NCBI RefSeq assembly: GCF_026151205.1
Contig: NC_087084.1
Coordinates: 12,179,453-12,243,452 of the forward strand
Length of the DNA: 64,000 nt
Direction of reading: 5' to 3'
Source of the DNA: Bolinopsis microptera
Taxonomy: Eukaryota; Ctenophora; Tentaculata; Lobata; Bolinopsidae
Shown here piece after piece: positions 23,353-34,783 of this stretch. The notes beneath the pieces are model-generated. The model was not told the origin of the DNA. It made no database searches and was given only the letters and a program-made list of their open reading frames with translations. The translations under genes and the position numbers were made by a program. The first letter of the stretch is position 1; the number at the start of each line of letters is the position of its first letter.

Positions 23353-24960
23353 TAAACAATCAAATTAGTATTTTACTAGCCTGTCACGTGACCAAAACGG
23401 TTTTTTGCACATAATATAACTCTCCAGGGAAGCATTTTAACCCTACGTCATGGGGGGTGATTCGGAATCAGCGTCCAAAAATACACCGATTCAGATCACG
23501 TTCATGCCCAAATGCCAAAGGGCCTTTTCACAAGATTTTTCTTAAAATTTGGGCGAGCGATTTAGTAAAAGCGATTTTGATCATTATATCAACTCCGATA
23601 TCCACCAAATTTTTCGGACAGTTGTGAAAGCCCTATTGGAAGGTCGTCGCCAATTTTCAGAATGATATCATTCAAGGAACCGAAGATATATCCCAATAAT
23701 ACGACAAAAATCAACAAATTTGGTCAAATTACGCGACTTTTATTAACGGGTGATACTTGTAAAATATTTGTTCCATATATAGATTATAGGACCGTCGACG
23801 AGTCCAACTCGGCGTGCGTCCTGGTAGGTTGTAAACCTTCAAGACTTTTACAGTTAATTTTGCTCCAAAAGCCGCGCACCATCAAATATGGCACCTAGGC
23901 GAAATTCACTGATCTTTCCAAAAAGGTATGACAAATTTGGTATTTTGAAAATTCTCACAGCCTCTAGAAATGAGAAAACAATTAACCATTGTTAATGATC
24001 TGGCCCTTGCCATCGAGAAGGAAGCGGCGCGCTACTTCGAAGAAATTTAGACGAGTAACATCCGTCAAGAAAACAATAGTACAAAAATATTTAAAATCCG
24101 AGCAAGTTTATTTTATCGTGCACCCCTTAATTGTATACCTTGTTCTCAATGACAATAGGACTTTTCACAAGAATTTCTTAAAATTTAGGAAATTAGCGAT
24201 TTTCATTTAGTAGGATGATCGAGCGGACAACGTAGCACAGGAGGAGCAAAGTGCAAAGAAGGGGGGGGTGTCACGTCCGTCTATGTCCGCTTGTCTCATA
24301 GAATCCAAAAAGGACAGGACATAGGCGGACATAGGCGGACATAGGCGGACATAGACGGACATAGGCGGACATAGACGGACATAGGCGGACATAGGCGGAC
24401 ATTAATGGACACCTAAATTGCTAAATAAAATGTTCAATTTTTGCTGTTATAGGGGGGATCATGTTTTTTGTCCGTTCGGTACCCTATATTTTCAAAACGG
24501 ACAAAAAATAGAGCGGACAAAAACGGACAAAATCGACAAAAACGGACAAAAATGGAAATAACATTTAGATGCTTCCTCCTCCTACTCTTCCTCCTCCTCC
24601 CCCTGGGTCTTCCTGATCTTCCTCAGTCCTCTTCCTCCTCTCCTCCTCAAATCCTCAGTCCTCCTCCTACTCCTCCTCCTCGTCCTCAGTCCTCCTCATC
24701 AGTCCTCAACAGTCCTCCTCCTCCCCAGTCCTCCTCCTCCTCCTGAGTCCTCCTCCTGGGTCCTCCTCCTGGGTCCTTCTCCTCCTCTTCATCCTCCTCC
24801 TCTTCCTCCTCAGTCCTCAGTCCTCCTCAGTCCTCCTCCTCATCCTTCTCCTCAGTCCTCCATCCTCCTCCTCAGTCCTCCCCCAGGGTGGGCGACAATT
24901 GACCCCCCGACAATTGACCTCCCGACAATTGACCCCCCGACAATATGATTTAATACAATT

Positions 24961-25138
24961 AACCCTGACCCTGACCTTGACCCTAACCCTAACCCTGACC
25001 CAGGACCCTAACCCTAACCCTAACCCTAACCCTAACCCTAACCCTAACCCTAACGCTAACCCTAACCCTAACCCTAACCCTAACCCTGACCCAGGACCCT
25101 GAACCAGGATCCTGACCCGGGACCCTGACCCTAACCCG
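24961..25138 (+). repeat. Interstitial telomeric (CCCTAA)n tract
   Basis: The core at 25009-25088 is about 13 near-perfect CCCTAA units, and the edges degrade to CCCTGACC. It is bounded on both sides by CAATTG-containing repeats. Vertebrate-type TTAGGG telomere sequence is widespread in animals, so this only says that the host probably uses that telomere repeat. Confidence 0.9.
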
Positions 25139-26782
25139 ATCAATTGACCCCAGTGTAATTACATGGGGGGTCAATTGTCGGGGGGTCAATTGTCGTACTG
25201 AGCCCTAGATTTCGCGACAATTGACCCCAGTGTATTTATATAGGGGGTCAATTGTCGGGGGGTCAATTGTCGGGGGGTTAATTGTCGGGGGGTCAATTGT
25301 CGTACTCAAGCCTAGATTTCGCGACAATTGACCCCAGTGTAATTACATAGGGGTCAATTGTCGGGGGGTCAATTGTCGGGGGGTCAATTGTCGGGGGGTC
25401 AATTGTCGCGGTACCCTCCCCCAGTCCCCCTCCTCCTCCTATTCAGTCCTCCTCCTCCTCCTTCTCAGTCCTCCTCAGTCCTCCTCCTCCTTCTCAGTCC
25501 TCCTCAGTCCTCCTCAGTCCTCCTCCTCAGTCCTCCTCCTCCTGGGTCCTCCTCCTCTTCATCCTCCTCCTCTTCCTCCTCGGTCCTCAGTCCTCCTCCT
25601 CCTGGGTCCTCCTCCTCATCCTTCTCATCAGTCCTCCTCCTCCCCAGTCCTCTCCCAGTCCCCCTCCTTCTCCTCCTCCTATTCAGTCCTCCTCCTCCTC
25701 CTCCTCAGTTCTCCTCAGTCCTCCTTCTCATTTCTCCTAAGTCCTCCTCCTGAGTCCTCCTCCTCTTCCTTCTGAGTCCTCCTCCTGAGTCCTCCTCCTC
25801 CTCCCTCTCAGTCATCCTCCTCAGTCATCCTCCTCAGCCATCCTCCCCAGCCATCCTCCTCAGCCATCCTCCGCAGTACTCCTCAGTCCTCCTCCTTCTC
25901 AGTCATCGTCAGTCCTCCTCCTCAGTCCCCCTCAGTCCTCCTCAGTCCTCCTCCTCCTCCTCCTGGGTCCTCCTCCTCCTCCTCCTCCTCCTGGGTCCTC
26001 CTGGGTCTTCCTGATCCTCCCCAGTCCTCTTCCTCCTCCCCTCCTCAGTCCTCCTCCTACTCCTCCTCCTCGTCCTCAGTCCTCCTCATCAGTCCTCAAC
26101 AGTTCTCCTCCTCCCCAGTCCTCCTCCTCCTCCTGGGGCCTTTTCCTGGGTCCTCCTCCTCCTGGGTCCTCCTCCTCCTGGGTCCTCCTTCTCCTCCTCA
26201 GTCCTTCTCCTCCTCCTCCTCAGTCCTCTTCCTCCTCTTCCTCCTCCTCCTCCCTCTCAGTCCTCCTCCTGAGTCCTCCTCCTCCTCAGTCATCCTCCTC
26301 AGTTCTCCTCCTCCTCCTCCTAGGTCCTCCTTGTGGGTCCTCCTCCTCCTCCTCCTGGGTCTTCCTGATCCTTCTCCTCCCTCTCTGTCATCCTCCTCAG
26401 TCATCCTCCTCAGTCATCCTCCTCAGCCATCCTCCTCAGCCATCCTTCTCAGCCATCCTCCTCAGTACTCTTCAGTACTCTTCAGTACTCTTCAGTACTC
26501 TTCAGTCCTCAAAATGTTTGTCCGCTAATGTCCACCAATGTCCGCTAATGTCCACCAATGTCCATCCAAGTCCGCCAATGTCCGTCCGGGTCCGCCAATG
26601 TCCGTCCGAGTCCGCCAATGTCCGTCCGAGTCCGCCAATGTCCGTCCGAGTCCGCCAATGTCCGTCCGTGTCCGCCAATGTCCGTCCGTGTCCGCCAATG
26701 TCCCAAAAAACACGTCCGTTGTCTCATAGAATCCAAAAAGGACAGGACATAGGCGGACATAGACGGACATGACACCCCCCCC

Positions 26783-27085
26783 CAAAGAAACTGCCACTAA
26801 TTGCTACAAACTGCTACTAACTGCTACAAACTGGCACTAACTACCACAAACTGCTACAAACTGGCACTAACTGCCACAAACTGCTACTAACTGCTGTAAA
26901 TCTGTAATCGCACCCACGCATTCGCGCGTCGTTTGCAGCAGTTAGGAGCAGTTTGTAGCAGTCAGTGCCAGTTTGTCGCAGTTAGTGCCAGATTGTAGCA
27001 GTTTGTAGCAGTCAGTGCCAGTTTGTAGCAGTTAGTGCCAGTTTGTAGCAGTTTGTAGCAGTTAGTAGCAGTTTGTAGTAGTTTG
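26783..27085. repeat. Inverted minisatellite able to form a long hairpin
   Basis: The left arm (26783-26893) repeats ACTGCTACAAACTG-type units. The right arm (26932-27085) repeats the complementary CAGTTTGTAGCAGTTAGTGCC units. A GC-rich loop of about 40 bp (TCGCACCCACGCATTCGCGC) separates them. Confidence 0.85.
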
Positions 27086-27125
27086 TGACAGTTTCTTTGC
27101 ACTTTATTGCTCCTCCTGTGGTAGG

Positions 27126-27760
27126 CCAGGACTTGAGGCAACAATAATTCATTATATATTTACCTTGTAGCACAATGCATTACTGGGCCACGGCCGCGCC
27201 GCGCACTCAATTATGTTTCTCGCAACCATGTCAGGGAGATGCGCTCTATTAATAAGCTTCGCGAGCTCTGCGCGTGCGAAAAATTGACATCGTCAATTAA
27301 TAGTGCGATACACTACTTTTACGACCGTTACATTCTAAATAGCAAAATAATATAACGATCTCAGCTCCTCCTTCGAAGCGAAACAAGAATAATAGTTCAC
27401 GCGGCGCGTTGTATCACGTTGCGACCCCCACGGTCGTTGGTGAAATCGTCCTGACGATACAGGGGGAGCCGCGCATTCGTGCGCGGCGGGTCTTACAACG
27501 TATGACAAGCAGCGCGTCCTTGACTGTCCATTGTTAATGGACTCACCCACGGCGCGCACACAACTGAACGCTGAATGATAGTGTAAACAAAGTTCCAGGT
27601 GTTGTCCTAAAACGGTACACTCTAGTTAAATTTAGAAAACACATTAGTCACTATCTCACTTTACAAAGGTCGCTGCATGCCAGATGTTAACATTGTTGAT
27701 ACTCAGTTTTTCACTTATATCTAGAGACTATCTGAATAGAATACGAATCATCAAATTAAA
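27126..27760. other. Non-coding, dispersed repeat pieces
   Basis: No gene is seen. 27410-27505 repeats the block found at 17934-18043 (ACGATACAGGGGGAGCCGCG, GCGCGGCGGGTCTTACAACG), and 27518-27550 repeats the CCATTGTTAATGG block. Confidence 0.6.
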
Positions 27761-27763
27761 TAA

Positions 27764-28552
27764 ATGTACAGCTTCATCTTCTTTGTCGACGAAGGCCTAA
27801 CTTTTAATCCCTACAGAGACAAACTAGTTAGAAAACTCTCGTCCTGTTCTGGGAGGCTGTACATAATTAAGGATAAAATTCCATCATCTATCCATAAGGA
27901 CCTGTACCACACACTGTTTGAAAGTCACCTATCTGATGGCATTACCGTTTGGGGTTACCTGAGGACCCCAGGCTTTAATGTTGTTAAATAGAGATTAGGC
28001 GGAATGACTGGCTGAGCGCGGCCCAGTAACGTTTGGGGAGGTGCAAGTAATAATAAACTTCAACCACTATTTGTAGCCCAGAAAAAGTGTGTTCGTATTA
28101 TGTTTGGTGACAAAAAAGCATACCTTGATAAATTTATGACATGTGCTAGGACTAGACCTATCAGTGAACAGAAACTTACGAGCAAATTCTTTGAGAGAGA
28201 GCACACCAAGCCAATTTTTGCCCGTCATTCACTCATGACATTGCATAATTTATACGCGTATCACTGCTGCAATGAACTTTTTAAAGTCTTTAAATATCGA
28301 ACACCAATTGCACTATTTGAACTTTTCTGTTTGTCTAAAAGACCCAGCAAAGAAACTCTTCTTATAACAACCATGCCCTCAAACAGTTTCGTTTACAAAT
28401 CTAGTTGCCTTTGGAATTCATTCCGTCAGATGTTGGCACTGAACGACCTTGAAATCACTCATGGTGTATTCAAATCAAAGGTAAAAAATTCATTCTCTTG
28501 TCTCAGGGTAAAGGTGACAAGAATACCTGGGCCCCTTTGGCAAACTTTCTGA
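27764..28552 (+). pseudogene. LINE reverse transcriptase 3' remnant, interrupted
   Basis: Two frames, 27764-27991 and 28100-28552, carry the thumb and C-terminal region of a non-LTR retrotransposon polymerase of the CR1/jockey type (FVDEGLTFNPYRDKLVRKL, then HLSDGITVWG, then a Phe- and Leu-rich C-terminal part). The coding frame is broken only by the 75-bp insertion at 27955-28029; ignoring that insertion and one copy of its 9-bp target, the frame runs on without a stop. The 5' part, including the catalytic YADD region, is absent, as is usual for 5'-truncated LINE copies. A 3' UTR continues to about 28980 with AATAAA near the end. Confidence 0.85.
27955..28029. mobile_element. 75-bp non-autonomous DNA transposon inside a LINE, 9-bp TSD
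   Basis: The element runs from TTACCTGAGGACCCCAGG to GAGCGCGGCCCAGTAA, in the opposite orientation to the copies at 16588 and 21233. It is flanked by the 9-bp repeat CGTTTGGGG (27946-27954 and 28030-28038). It is the shortest of the three complete copies. Its target, a LINE coding frame, proves that it is an insertion. Confidence 0.92.
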
Positions 28553-29858
28553 ACTCAGCTCAGGCAGCTTGAACGACTAAATTTGAAAAAGTAAAACTTC
28601 TTGTCTGAATGAACTATTAGAACCTCAAGAAGCTGATCCGCATGTCTCCGCTACTAAAATGTTTAATGAGCCCAATCACTCATCACTTAACAGTTTAATC
28701 TTCAAAGTGAGTTGTACAATCTAGGTTGTTTTAAGTAGCTGTTGATAGTGTAAAACATGAGTGACTTGATCGTTTTCATAACTTCGATTTACAATTTGTA
28801 CCATAATAAAACTAGCACTGCCATGGGGTTCAAAAAGGGTCATTGTAAGCCTCCAGCGTAATGGTCCTAAGTCTCTGCCCCATGCGGTGCCTGTCAGCAT
28901 CAGCTAACAGAATAGCCCTAACGTAGCGATCAAGCCACAAATTAGGTTCTATAATGATTTAATATTGTTGAATAAAGAGATTTGAATATAATATTTGTTT
29001 TATTCTGAATATTTGTTTTATTCTGAATCTTCAACTACACAAGTCACGTGACTAGATAAGTCTTGTGAAAGGTGAAGCTGGTTACATGAAACCGCTGCAC
29101 CAATCAAACAGAAAAGAATGGCTTCGACTGGGATATACATTTAACGACTTCTGCTGTGTGATAAATGTGTTTAGTTGATACAACTGTAATGTATAATGTA
29201 GGGTTAGATACAAATTGATTGATGGGTTAAACTAGGTTAAAATGTGTACCATAATTGATTGAAATAAAATGTGTACCATAATAATGTAATCACATTGGAG
29301 AACGACTCCGACTGGGATTCGAACTTGTAACCCCCAGCTAAAGATGTGGCAGATTAGTCAACTGTGCTAAAATGACATTTTACTAAAATGTGTATCGGAT
29401 AGCGCTCAAATGCAGGTCCAAACGATGACACTATACTACTCTTACCTGGGGACCTCAGGCTATACTATCATGTTCATAAACATTATATATATTTGCTATT
29501 TCAAAAATGATGTTGAGTTTTTAATATGACGTAGAATTATAGCTATTCCCGTACAGCCTAAGTATGCGCGTTTGAAGAACTTTGAACATGCTAGCTCTTT
29601 TTATTTTGTTAGTCGGGCGACATCTTGGGTTGTACTGGACCTAACAAATTTATTATCGGATGTCTACTTATATTTATTATGATCCATCATTATTCATTGT
29701 AATAAATTTTTTTTACTAAAATTCTCATTGCACTTTTCCCCCGATATCTTGAAAGATTTTTCTGGCTTAACATTTTTCCTGCCATTACTTTATGTAAACA
29801 TTTTAAGTTTTTAAACACATGTTTTCATTTGTCACATTTTTAATTATGTTCTATTACA
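28553..29858. other. LINE tail and AT-rich intergenic sequence
   Basis: The LINE 3' UTR runs to about 28980 with a duplicated ATATTTGTTTTATTCTGAAT end. A partial copy of the small 9-bp-TSD transposon, lacking its other end, lies at 29447-29490 (TTACCTGGGGACCTCAGGC). Otherwise the region is AT-rich with no gene. Confidence 0.55.
29302..29380 (-). repeat. Possible tRNA-derived (SINE-like) fragment
   Basis: On the minus strand TAGCACAGTTGACTAATC resembles a pol III A box and AAGTTCGAATCCC resembles a B box, at tRNA-like spacing. The T stem does not pair properly, so this is not a functional tRNA gene. Confidence 0.35.
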
Positions 29859-29870
29859 GTGTCAAAGACA
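29840..29870 (+). promoter_or_regulatory. Splice acceptor 11 nt before the PIGW start
   Basis: The pyrimidine-containing stretch TTCTATTACAG ends at 29859, directly before the short leader TGTCAAAGACA and the ATG. It is either the acceptor of a 5' UTR intron or a spliced-leader trans-splice site. Confidence 0.55.
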
Positions 29871-31337
29871 ATGGCGGCAGTAGATTTGGCTGAACTCCAA
29901 TTTCTTGAAGAAACAAGAAGCAGTCATCCTAGTTGGCTGTCATCAGAAGATTCTGTCCTTGATGTGGCAATCACAACTTTGATTGGGCCACTTTGTTTGT
30001 TACTCAGAAGTTTTGTGAGATCAAAATTAAATCCAAAGACACTTCTTGGAGAATTCTTTGTGGACTGCATCTGCCTACTGGGTCCAATTGTCATTTCCTT
30101 TACTGTTTTTTCAAATTCTGCTTTCAGGCTATCAATAGTAATAATGATTGTTACTTTTTGTATTGCCTATGCTTCTGATGCTGAACCAATTATTTCAATC
30201 AACCAGAAATATCCCCTTCACTTGTTTGGAATGCCCTTCCTGAACACTTACAGAGCTCTTGTCAACTTATGTACAATAATTGTCATTTTGGCTGTTGATT
30301 TCTCCACAATATTCCCACAAAGATTTCATAAAAGATACACAAATGGTTTCTCATTGATGGACACTGGTGTAGGGTCCTTTATATTTTCCCATGCACTTGT
30401 TGCTCCTGAATCACGATATGAGATTATAACAGAGTCTAAAATAAAAAGATTATGGGGATGTTTGATATCATCATCAATGTTGATAGTACTTGGGTGTGGC
30501 AGACTGTTTGTGACATGGCTGACCGATTACTCTGTTTCTGAGGAAGAATACGGGAAACATTGGAATTTCTTCTTCACCCTAGCTTCTGTTAAACTTCTAA
30601 CAACCATCATATATTGTGCTCTGCCAGCATCTTGGACAAAATATTCCTGGAAGATAGCTGCCATATTAGGTGTTGGTTACCAGTGCCTTCTCTCTCTAAC
30701 CAACCTTAAAGATTGGATGATAATAGGGGACAATAAAGATGGCTCCTACTCTGGTGGTTTTGTTCATTCCAATCGTCCTGGCTTGTTCTCCTCACTTGGT
30801 TATTGCTCGCTCTACATGTTTGGCGTGCAAATTGGCAGATTGATATTTGCAGATAAAAGCCGTTGGATTGATCATGCTAAGTGTTTCGAGAAACTTGCTC
30901 TGATAGCTGCATCAAGTGGATTTATTACTTGGCTTCTTCATACACACATTGATAGGTCAAGCCGCATGATCGCCAATCTAACATTTGTCATATGGCAGGT
31001 CTGTCATAACACCATTCTCCTTCTGTCATCCTATGTTGTGGATCTTATATGTGCCATGTACTCAACTCCAGAGAAACCACTCATACCCGGACAGTGTGAA
31101 CATTGTTCTGACAGAAAATCCCGCTCAAACTGCTGCTGCTTGCTCTCCGCTGTAAACAAGAACCAACTGTTCTTTTTCCTGATCGGTAATGTCCTCACTG
31201 GAGTGGTTAACTTGGCAATAAAAACTGGGTCCGTTGATACAGTCCCTGCTCTTGGAGCATTGTTTTTGTATGGAACTACTGTTTGTGGGCTTACTTGCTT
31301 ACTGTTTGTATTCAATATTAGCACTAAGTTTTGGTAA
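29871..31337 (+). CDS. PIGW: GPI-anchor biosynthesis inositol acyltransferase PIGW/GWT1
   Basis: 488 residues in a single coding exon. The enzyme acylates the inositol of GlcN-PI in the ER, an early step of GPI-anchor synthesis. The sequence shows about a dozen hydrophobic membrane segments and the family hallmarks FPQRFHKRYTNGFSLMD with GVGSFIFSHALVAPESR (about residues 147-185), EYGKHWNFFFTLASVKLL (about 229-246), and NRPGLFSSLGYCSLYMFG. Its length is close to that of known PIGW proteins. I start at ATG 29871 because the frame upstream begins only eleven bases after a splice acceptor (CTATTACAG ending at 29859). The product would be needed for every GPI-anchored surface protein. Confidence 0.93.
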   Translation: MAAVDLAELQFLEETRSSHPSWLSSEDSVLDVAITTLIGPLCLLLRSFVRSKLNPKTLLGEFFVDCICLLGPIVISFTVFSNSAFRLSIVIMIVTFCIAYASDAEPIISINQKYPLHLFGMPFLNTYRALVNLCTIIVILAVDFSTIFPQRFHKRYTNGFSLMDTGVGSFIFSHALVAPESRYEIITESKIKRLWGCLISSSMLIVLGCGRLFVTWLTDYSVSEEEYGKHWNFFFTLASVKLLTTIIYCALPASWTKYSWKIAAILGVGYQCLLSLTNLKDWMIIGDNKDGSYSGGFVHSNRPGLFSSLGYCSLYMFGVQIGRLIFADKSRWIDHAKCFEKLALIAASSGFITWLLHTHIDRSSRMIANLTFVIWQVCHNTILLLSSYVVDLICAMYSTPEKPLIPGQCEHCSDRKSRSNCCCLLSAVNKNQLFFFLIGNVLTGVVNLAIKTGSVDTVPALGALFLYGTTVCGLTCLLFVFNISTKFW

Positions 31338-31758
31338 CCTAACAATTTGTTCAGGAAAATCTCTTTTAAAGTTTTAACTTTCTTCTCTTTTGAACTTGAT
31401 TGTATTATTTACCAGTAAAGCCTCTTCACTATGATCATTTTATTCACATGTGTAATCTGTACTTAGCTTAGTAGTAGATTTTGTTATAGTCGCGATTTTC
31501 AATATTGCTAATACCAAGTGTTGTTTCTTTGTCAAATTTTACTTGCAAGAAATGGTTTCTACCACAATTTTGGAATCCTCGCTAGTCCCGGAATTCGACT
31601 ATCATTGAGCAACATTTTCGTTGACATTTATTCTAATTAATAAATAGTTCTGTTATCTACACATTCTTTTTGCTATCTATTAAAGTCGATTATATTTTTA
31701 ATTTTGTGTGTATCACAATGAAATAAGCTGACATCCTGGAATTTCTCAGCATATAGCG
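31338..31758. other. PIGW-ZNF622 intergenic region
   Basis: 421 bp, AT-rich, with a possible polyadenylation AATAAA at about 31638 and the ZNF622 acceptor at 31749. No gene is seen. Confidence 0.6.
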
Positions 31759-34700
31759 ATGTCTTTGACAGAGAGTTATACCTGCTTGACCTGCCAGGTC
31801 AGCTTCAAGGACGTTGACCTCCAGAGAGAACATCACAAGTCGGATTGGCATTGGTATAATCTTAAGAGAAAGGTGGGCCAATATTAAATGTACATGGCCG
31901 ATGTTTCATACAAATTAAATACTCTTTCCTTTACAATTAACAACTTTATTGACTGATAGTACTGCAACTGATTAGTTTTTTTGGTTTTTTGTTGTTGAGT
32001 CATCCACTACAAAAAACATTAATTTCAAGGAGCTTAGGATTATACTATCCATCATTCTGAAATGTATTTTCCCAGGTAGTACAGTTGCCTCCAGTTGCCC
32101 CCGAAGAGTTCAAGACAAAGGTGTTAGAGCAGAAACAACTTGAAGCAACCAATAATCTTTCACACCAATATTACTGTAACACTTGCAAGTAAGTCCTCTT
32201 GATTGGTCTTAATATTAAAAATCAACCATGTCTCGAAAAGTTGTATTGCCCTCTGCTCTAGATGCAGATAATTATAACGTTTACTTTGGGATTCATCTTA
32301 AACGATAGTCCTCACTCGGTTTCCCCTACTCCTTATTTTTTAATTTTTAATTTGTTAAAATAATTGCTTTACCCTGGTCAGGAAGAAGTTTAACTCTCAA
32401 AACACCTTCAATACTCACCTAAAGTCTAAAAAACACGTGCAGATTAGTACCCCTGAAAATGCAGGAGATTATGTGGTCAGTAATTTTAATTAATATTTTT
32501 TTAAATCAAAAATTAATTTTTATTGGTTTGTTAACGTTGTTTTAAATTTTACCTTGGCATTAGTCAGTGCAGCCTTTAATACTGTTGATCATAATTTGCT
32601 AAACTTCAATTTATTATTATTATTAATTGCATAATGATAATATTATGTTCGTTTAATATTAGTTCTACCTTTACTGAAAACTTGTCCGAGTCAATCAATA
32701 TTTATATGAAGTTTCTGATCGTAATTAACAACAATTTCCATCCTGACCTATTTCCAGGGGTTTCTAATCTATTTGTCCAGGTGCTATCAAGCGAGGCGTT
32801 GACTGAGAAAGAAAGGTTGAGAGCCGAGAGCGTGGAGAAAGAGTCAGTTTCTGATGTAAATTCCGAGATCGCGGTTAGTGGTGTTTTAATAGTGAACAAT
32901 ATTTGTTATTCAATCATGGATAATCTTCATTATTCAAGTTATTGGGAACTTGTTTAATCGTGTCAGTATGTGTTGCACAAATATGATGTTTTATAGAAAG
33001 AAGCAGAGTAAAACGTATTTTTGTAGATATGTTTCAGCCCTAATTTTCTCGTCGCAGGAAGAAGAATTTGAGGGTCTGGGAGTAAACGAGTGTTTGTTCT
33101 GTTGTCACTGGAGTCAGAACATGGAGAAGAACCTGAAACACATGACCAACGAACATTCCTTCTACATTCCTGATCCAGAGTTTATGACGGATATAGCCGG
33201 ATTCATAACATACCTGGGTTCGTTTTTCTTGCTACATTAGATCTTCTCTTTTCTATTGATCTTTTGTTCTGTTGGTTGTAGGTTGTTATTAATATTGTCT
33301 GATATAATCGCAACCTGTGAAATGATTGAACAATGAACAATAAACACTAACAGCGTGGAGACTGGATATTTAATTGTTGATCAATTTAATTTAGATATTT
33401 AGAGCTGGATATTAACATGCTGACTTGACAGGTATCAAAGTGGGTGCTGATAACGAGTGTATAAAATGTGGGGATGTTGGAAAGCAATACAGGTATATCA
33501 TGTGAACTACAGATGATAAGGTCACTAAGAAGTAACCTTATCACTTATCAGCCAGCTTATTCAAGTTAATAGTGTTGGCATAACATCATATTCTGACCAA
33601 AACCAGCAATTTCATCATTCTACTAATTCTTTGAACATGAGCCATGACATCGTGCCATAACTTGCGTTCTACAATTCCTAAAACTTACAAATAACACCCT
33701 TCAGATCAATAGAAGCAGTACAGAAGCACATGATAGACAAGGGACACAGCATTATAAACTCAGAAGGTGAAGCTTACCTGGAATACAGTGATTTCTACGA
33801 CTTCTCCACATCCTACCCTGACTTTGAGATGATTGATAATGTAGATGCTCCTGTTAAAAGTGATCACAAGATTTGGGTGAGAGCGTTATTTGCAATTATG
33901 ATCACTGAATATTTAAATGACGGTATGTGAAGTTTTCGTTGCAATTTCTATTATTATCTGCCGCTTTTCTGGATGTGGACAGTAAGATTTTTCCATTTTG
34001 CAGTTCCTTCTCCGGAAATTTGACTTTTGTAGTACCCCAATTAGGTCTCATGTCACCCATGGTCATAGTCGACTGGCTATGTGGTCACTGGACAAAAATC
34101 CCCTAAATTTTAATTTTAATAATTAAATAGAACTTCGAATACCTCAATCCTGTCTTGTGCCATCCTCAGTGACCCTGTAAATTAGTGTTTAACACCAAGT
34201 TAAATCAATGTAACACAAGGTTGACGATGAGATGATGCTGGTACTCCCAAATGGAGCGAGGGTGGGACACAGGTCTATGAAGATATACTACAAACAGAAC
34301 CTCTCCATAGAGGACAGGAGTGTTAGAAATAACTCTGCCAGGATACAACTGCTCAGGTTAGTAGACATTCTTACAATTCCTCAGCATTCTTACAATTCCT
34401 CGTCCCTACCACAGTTTACATGAACTCATGACCCAACCATATCAGCTAACTCTAGCGGCTAGCCTAAACCTGCAGGCAACTGCATATCTTAAAATATCTT
34501 TATCCACAGTAATAATATGTAACTATTAAGGAATGCCGAATTAATTCCCATGGACCGAACAATTAATTCCCCGGAATCATCCAGATTTCCTAATCATCCC
34601 TTTACAACTTTTAACACTCTTTCTAGAAATTACAAAGCGATCGGGTGGTATAACGGCCAACAGGGTAAGATGAAGCTCAAGGACGAGAAACGAACCATCA

Positions 34701-34783
34701 TGATGAGACAGAAACAGACGCTGAGACTGAACCAGAAGGCTAACAAATTCCAAACATATTTCAGACCTCAAGTTATTTTCTAG
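31759..34783 (+). CDS. ZNF622: ZNF622/REI1-type 60S ribosome maturation zinc-finger protein
   Basis: Nine exons join in frame: 31759-31872, 32076-32188, 32382-32475, 32781-32873, 33058-33217, 33432-33492, 33705-33876, 34220-34356, 34627-34783, giving 366 residues. Family role: cytoplasmic pre-60S subunit maturation (REI1 in yeast). The N-terminal finger is YTCLTCQVSFKDVDLQREHH followed by KSDWHWYNLKRK, the classic REI1 opening. A second C2H2 finger spans the exon 2-3 junction (YYCNTCKKKF, HLKSKKH). The middle finger is CLFCCHWSQN ... HMTNEHSF with IPDPEFM, then CIKCGDVGK ... HMIDKGH. The C-terminal block has LPNGARVGHRSMKIYYKQ and ends FRPQVIF, close to the family ending. The acceptor AATTTCTCAG lies nine bases before the ATG. 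It is shorter than human ZNF622, mainly in the acidic linker. Confidence 0.93.

Larger units (their letters stand above)
20382..24229. other. Repeat-dominated region without genes
   Basis: It contains a 17-bp minisatellite flanked by a direct repeat, a third copy of the small 9-bp-TSD transposon, a 533-bp tandem duplication of the dispersed GC-rich repeat, telomere-like CCCTAA runs at 23270-23345, and two copies of a block containing AATCAGCGTCCAAAAATACA (22777 and 23467). Short open frames across it are duplicated non-coding sequence. Confidence 0.7.
24230..27125. repeat. 2.9-kb nested satellite block with inverted ends
   Basis: The outer ends are inverted copies (CACAGGAGGAGCAAAGTG at 24235; its reverse complement, with a 2-bp insertion, at about 27094-27120). 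Going inward on the left there is a GGACATAGGCGG array (24318-24402), a TCC-rich block (24575-24890), CAATTG-centred repeats (24891-24948) and a CCCTAA run (24961-25090). Then come more CAATTG repeats (25138-25410), a second TCC-rich block (25411-26500), a GTCCGCCAATGTCCG array (26518-26705), a short GGACATAGGCGG piece (26741-26770) and an inverted minisatellite (26783-27085). The symmetry suggests a foldback-type element or repeated self-templated expansion. No protein gene is present; the poly-Ser and poly-Leu frames are artefacts of the TCC tracts. Confidence 0.7.

Noticed and set aside
24961-25138. A chromosome end
   Set aside because: The CCCTAA tract is internal, and unique and genic sequence follows on both sides.
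24468-26404. Frames of 68-131 codons rich in Ser, Leu, Pro, Gly or Glu
   Set aside because: They arise from TCC/GGA tracts and CCCTAA repeats and show no domain.
29302-29380. Functional tRNA gene on the minus strand
   Set aside because: A and B box-like sequences are present, but the T stem and acceptor stem do not pair.
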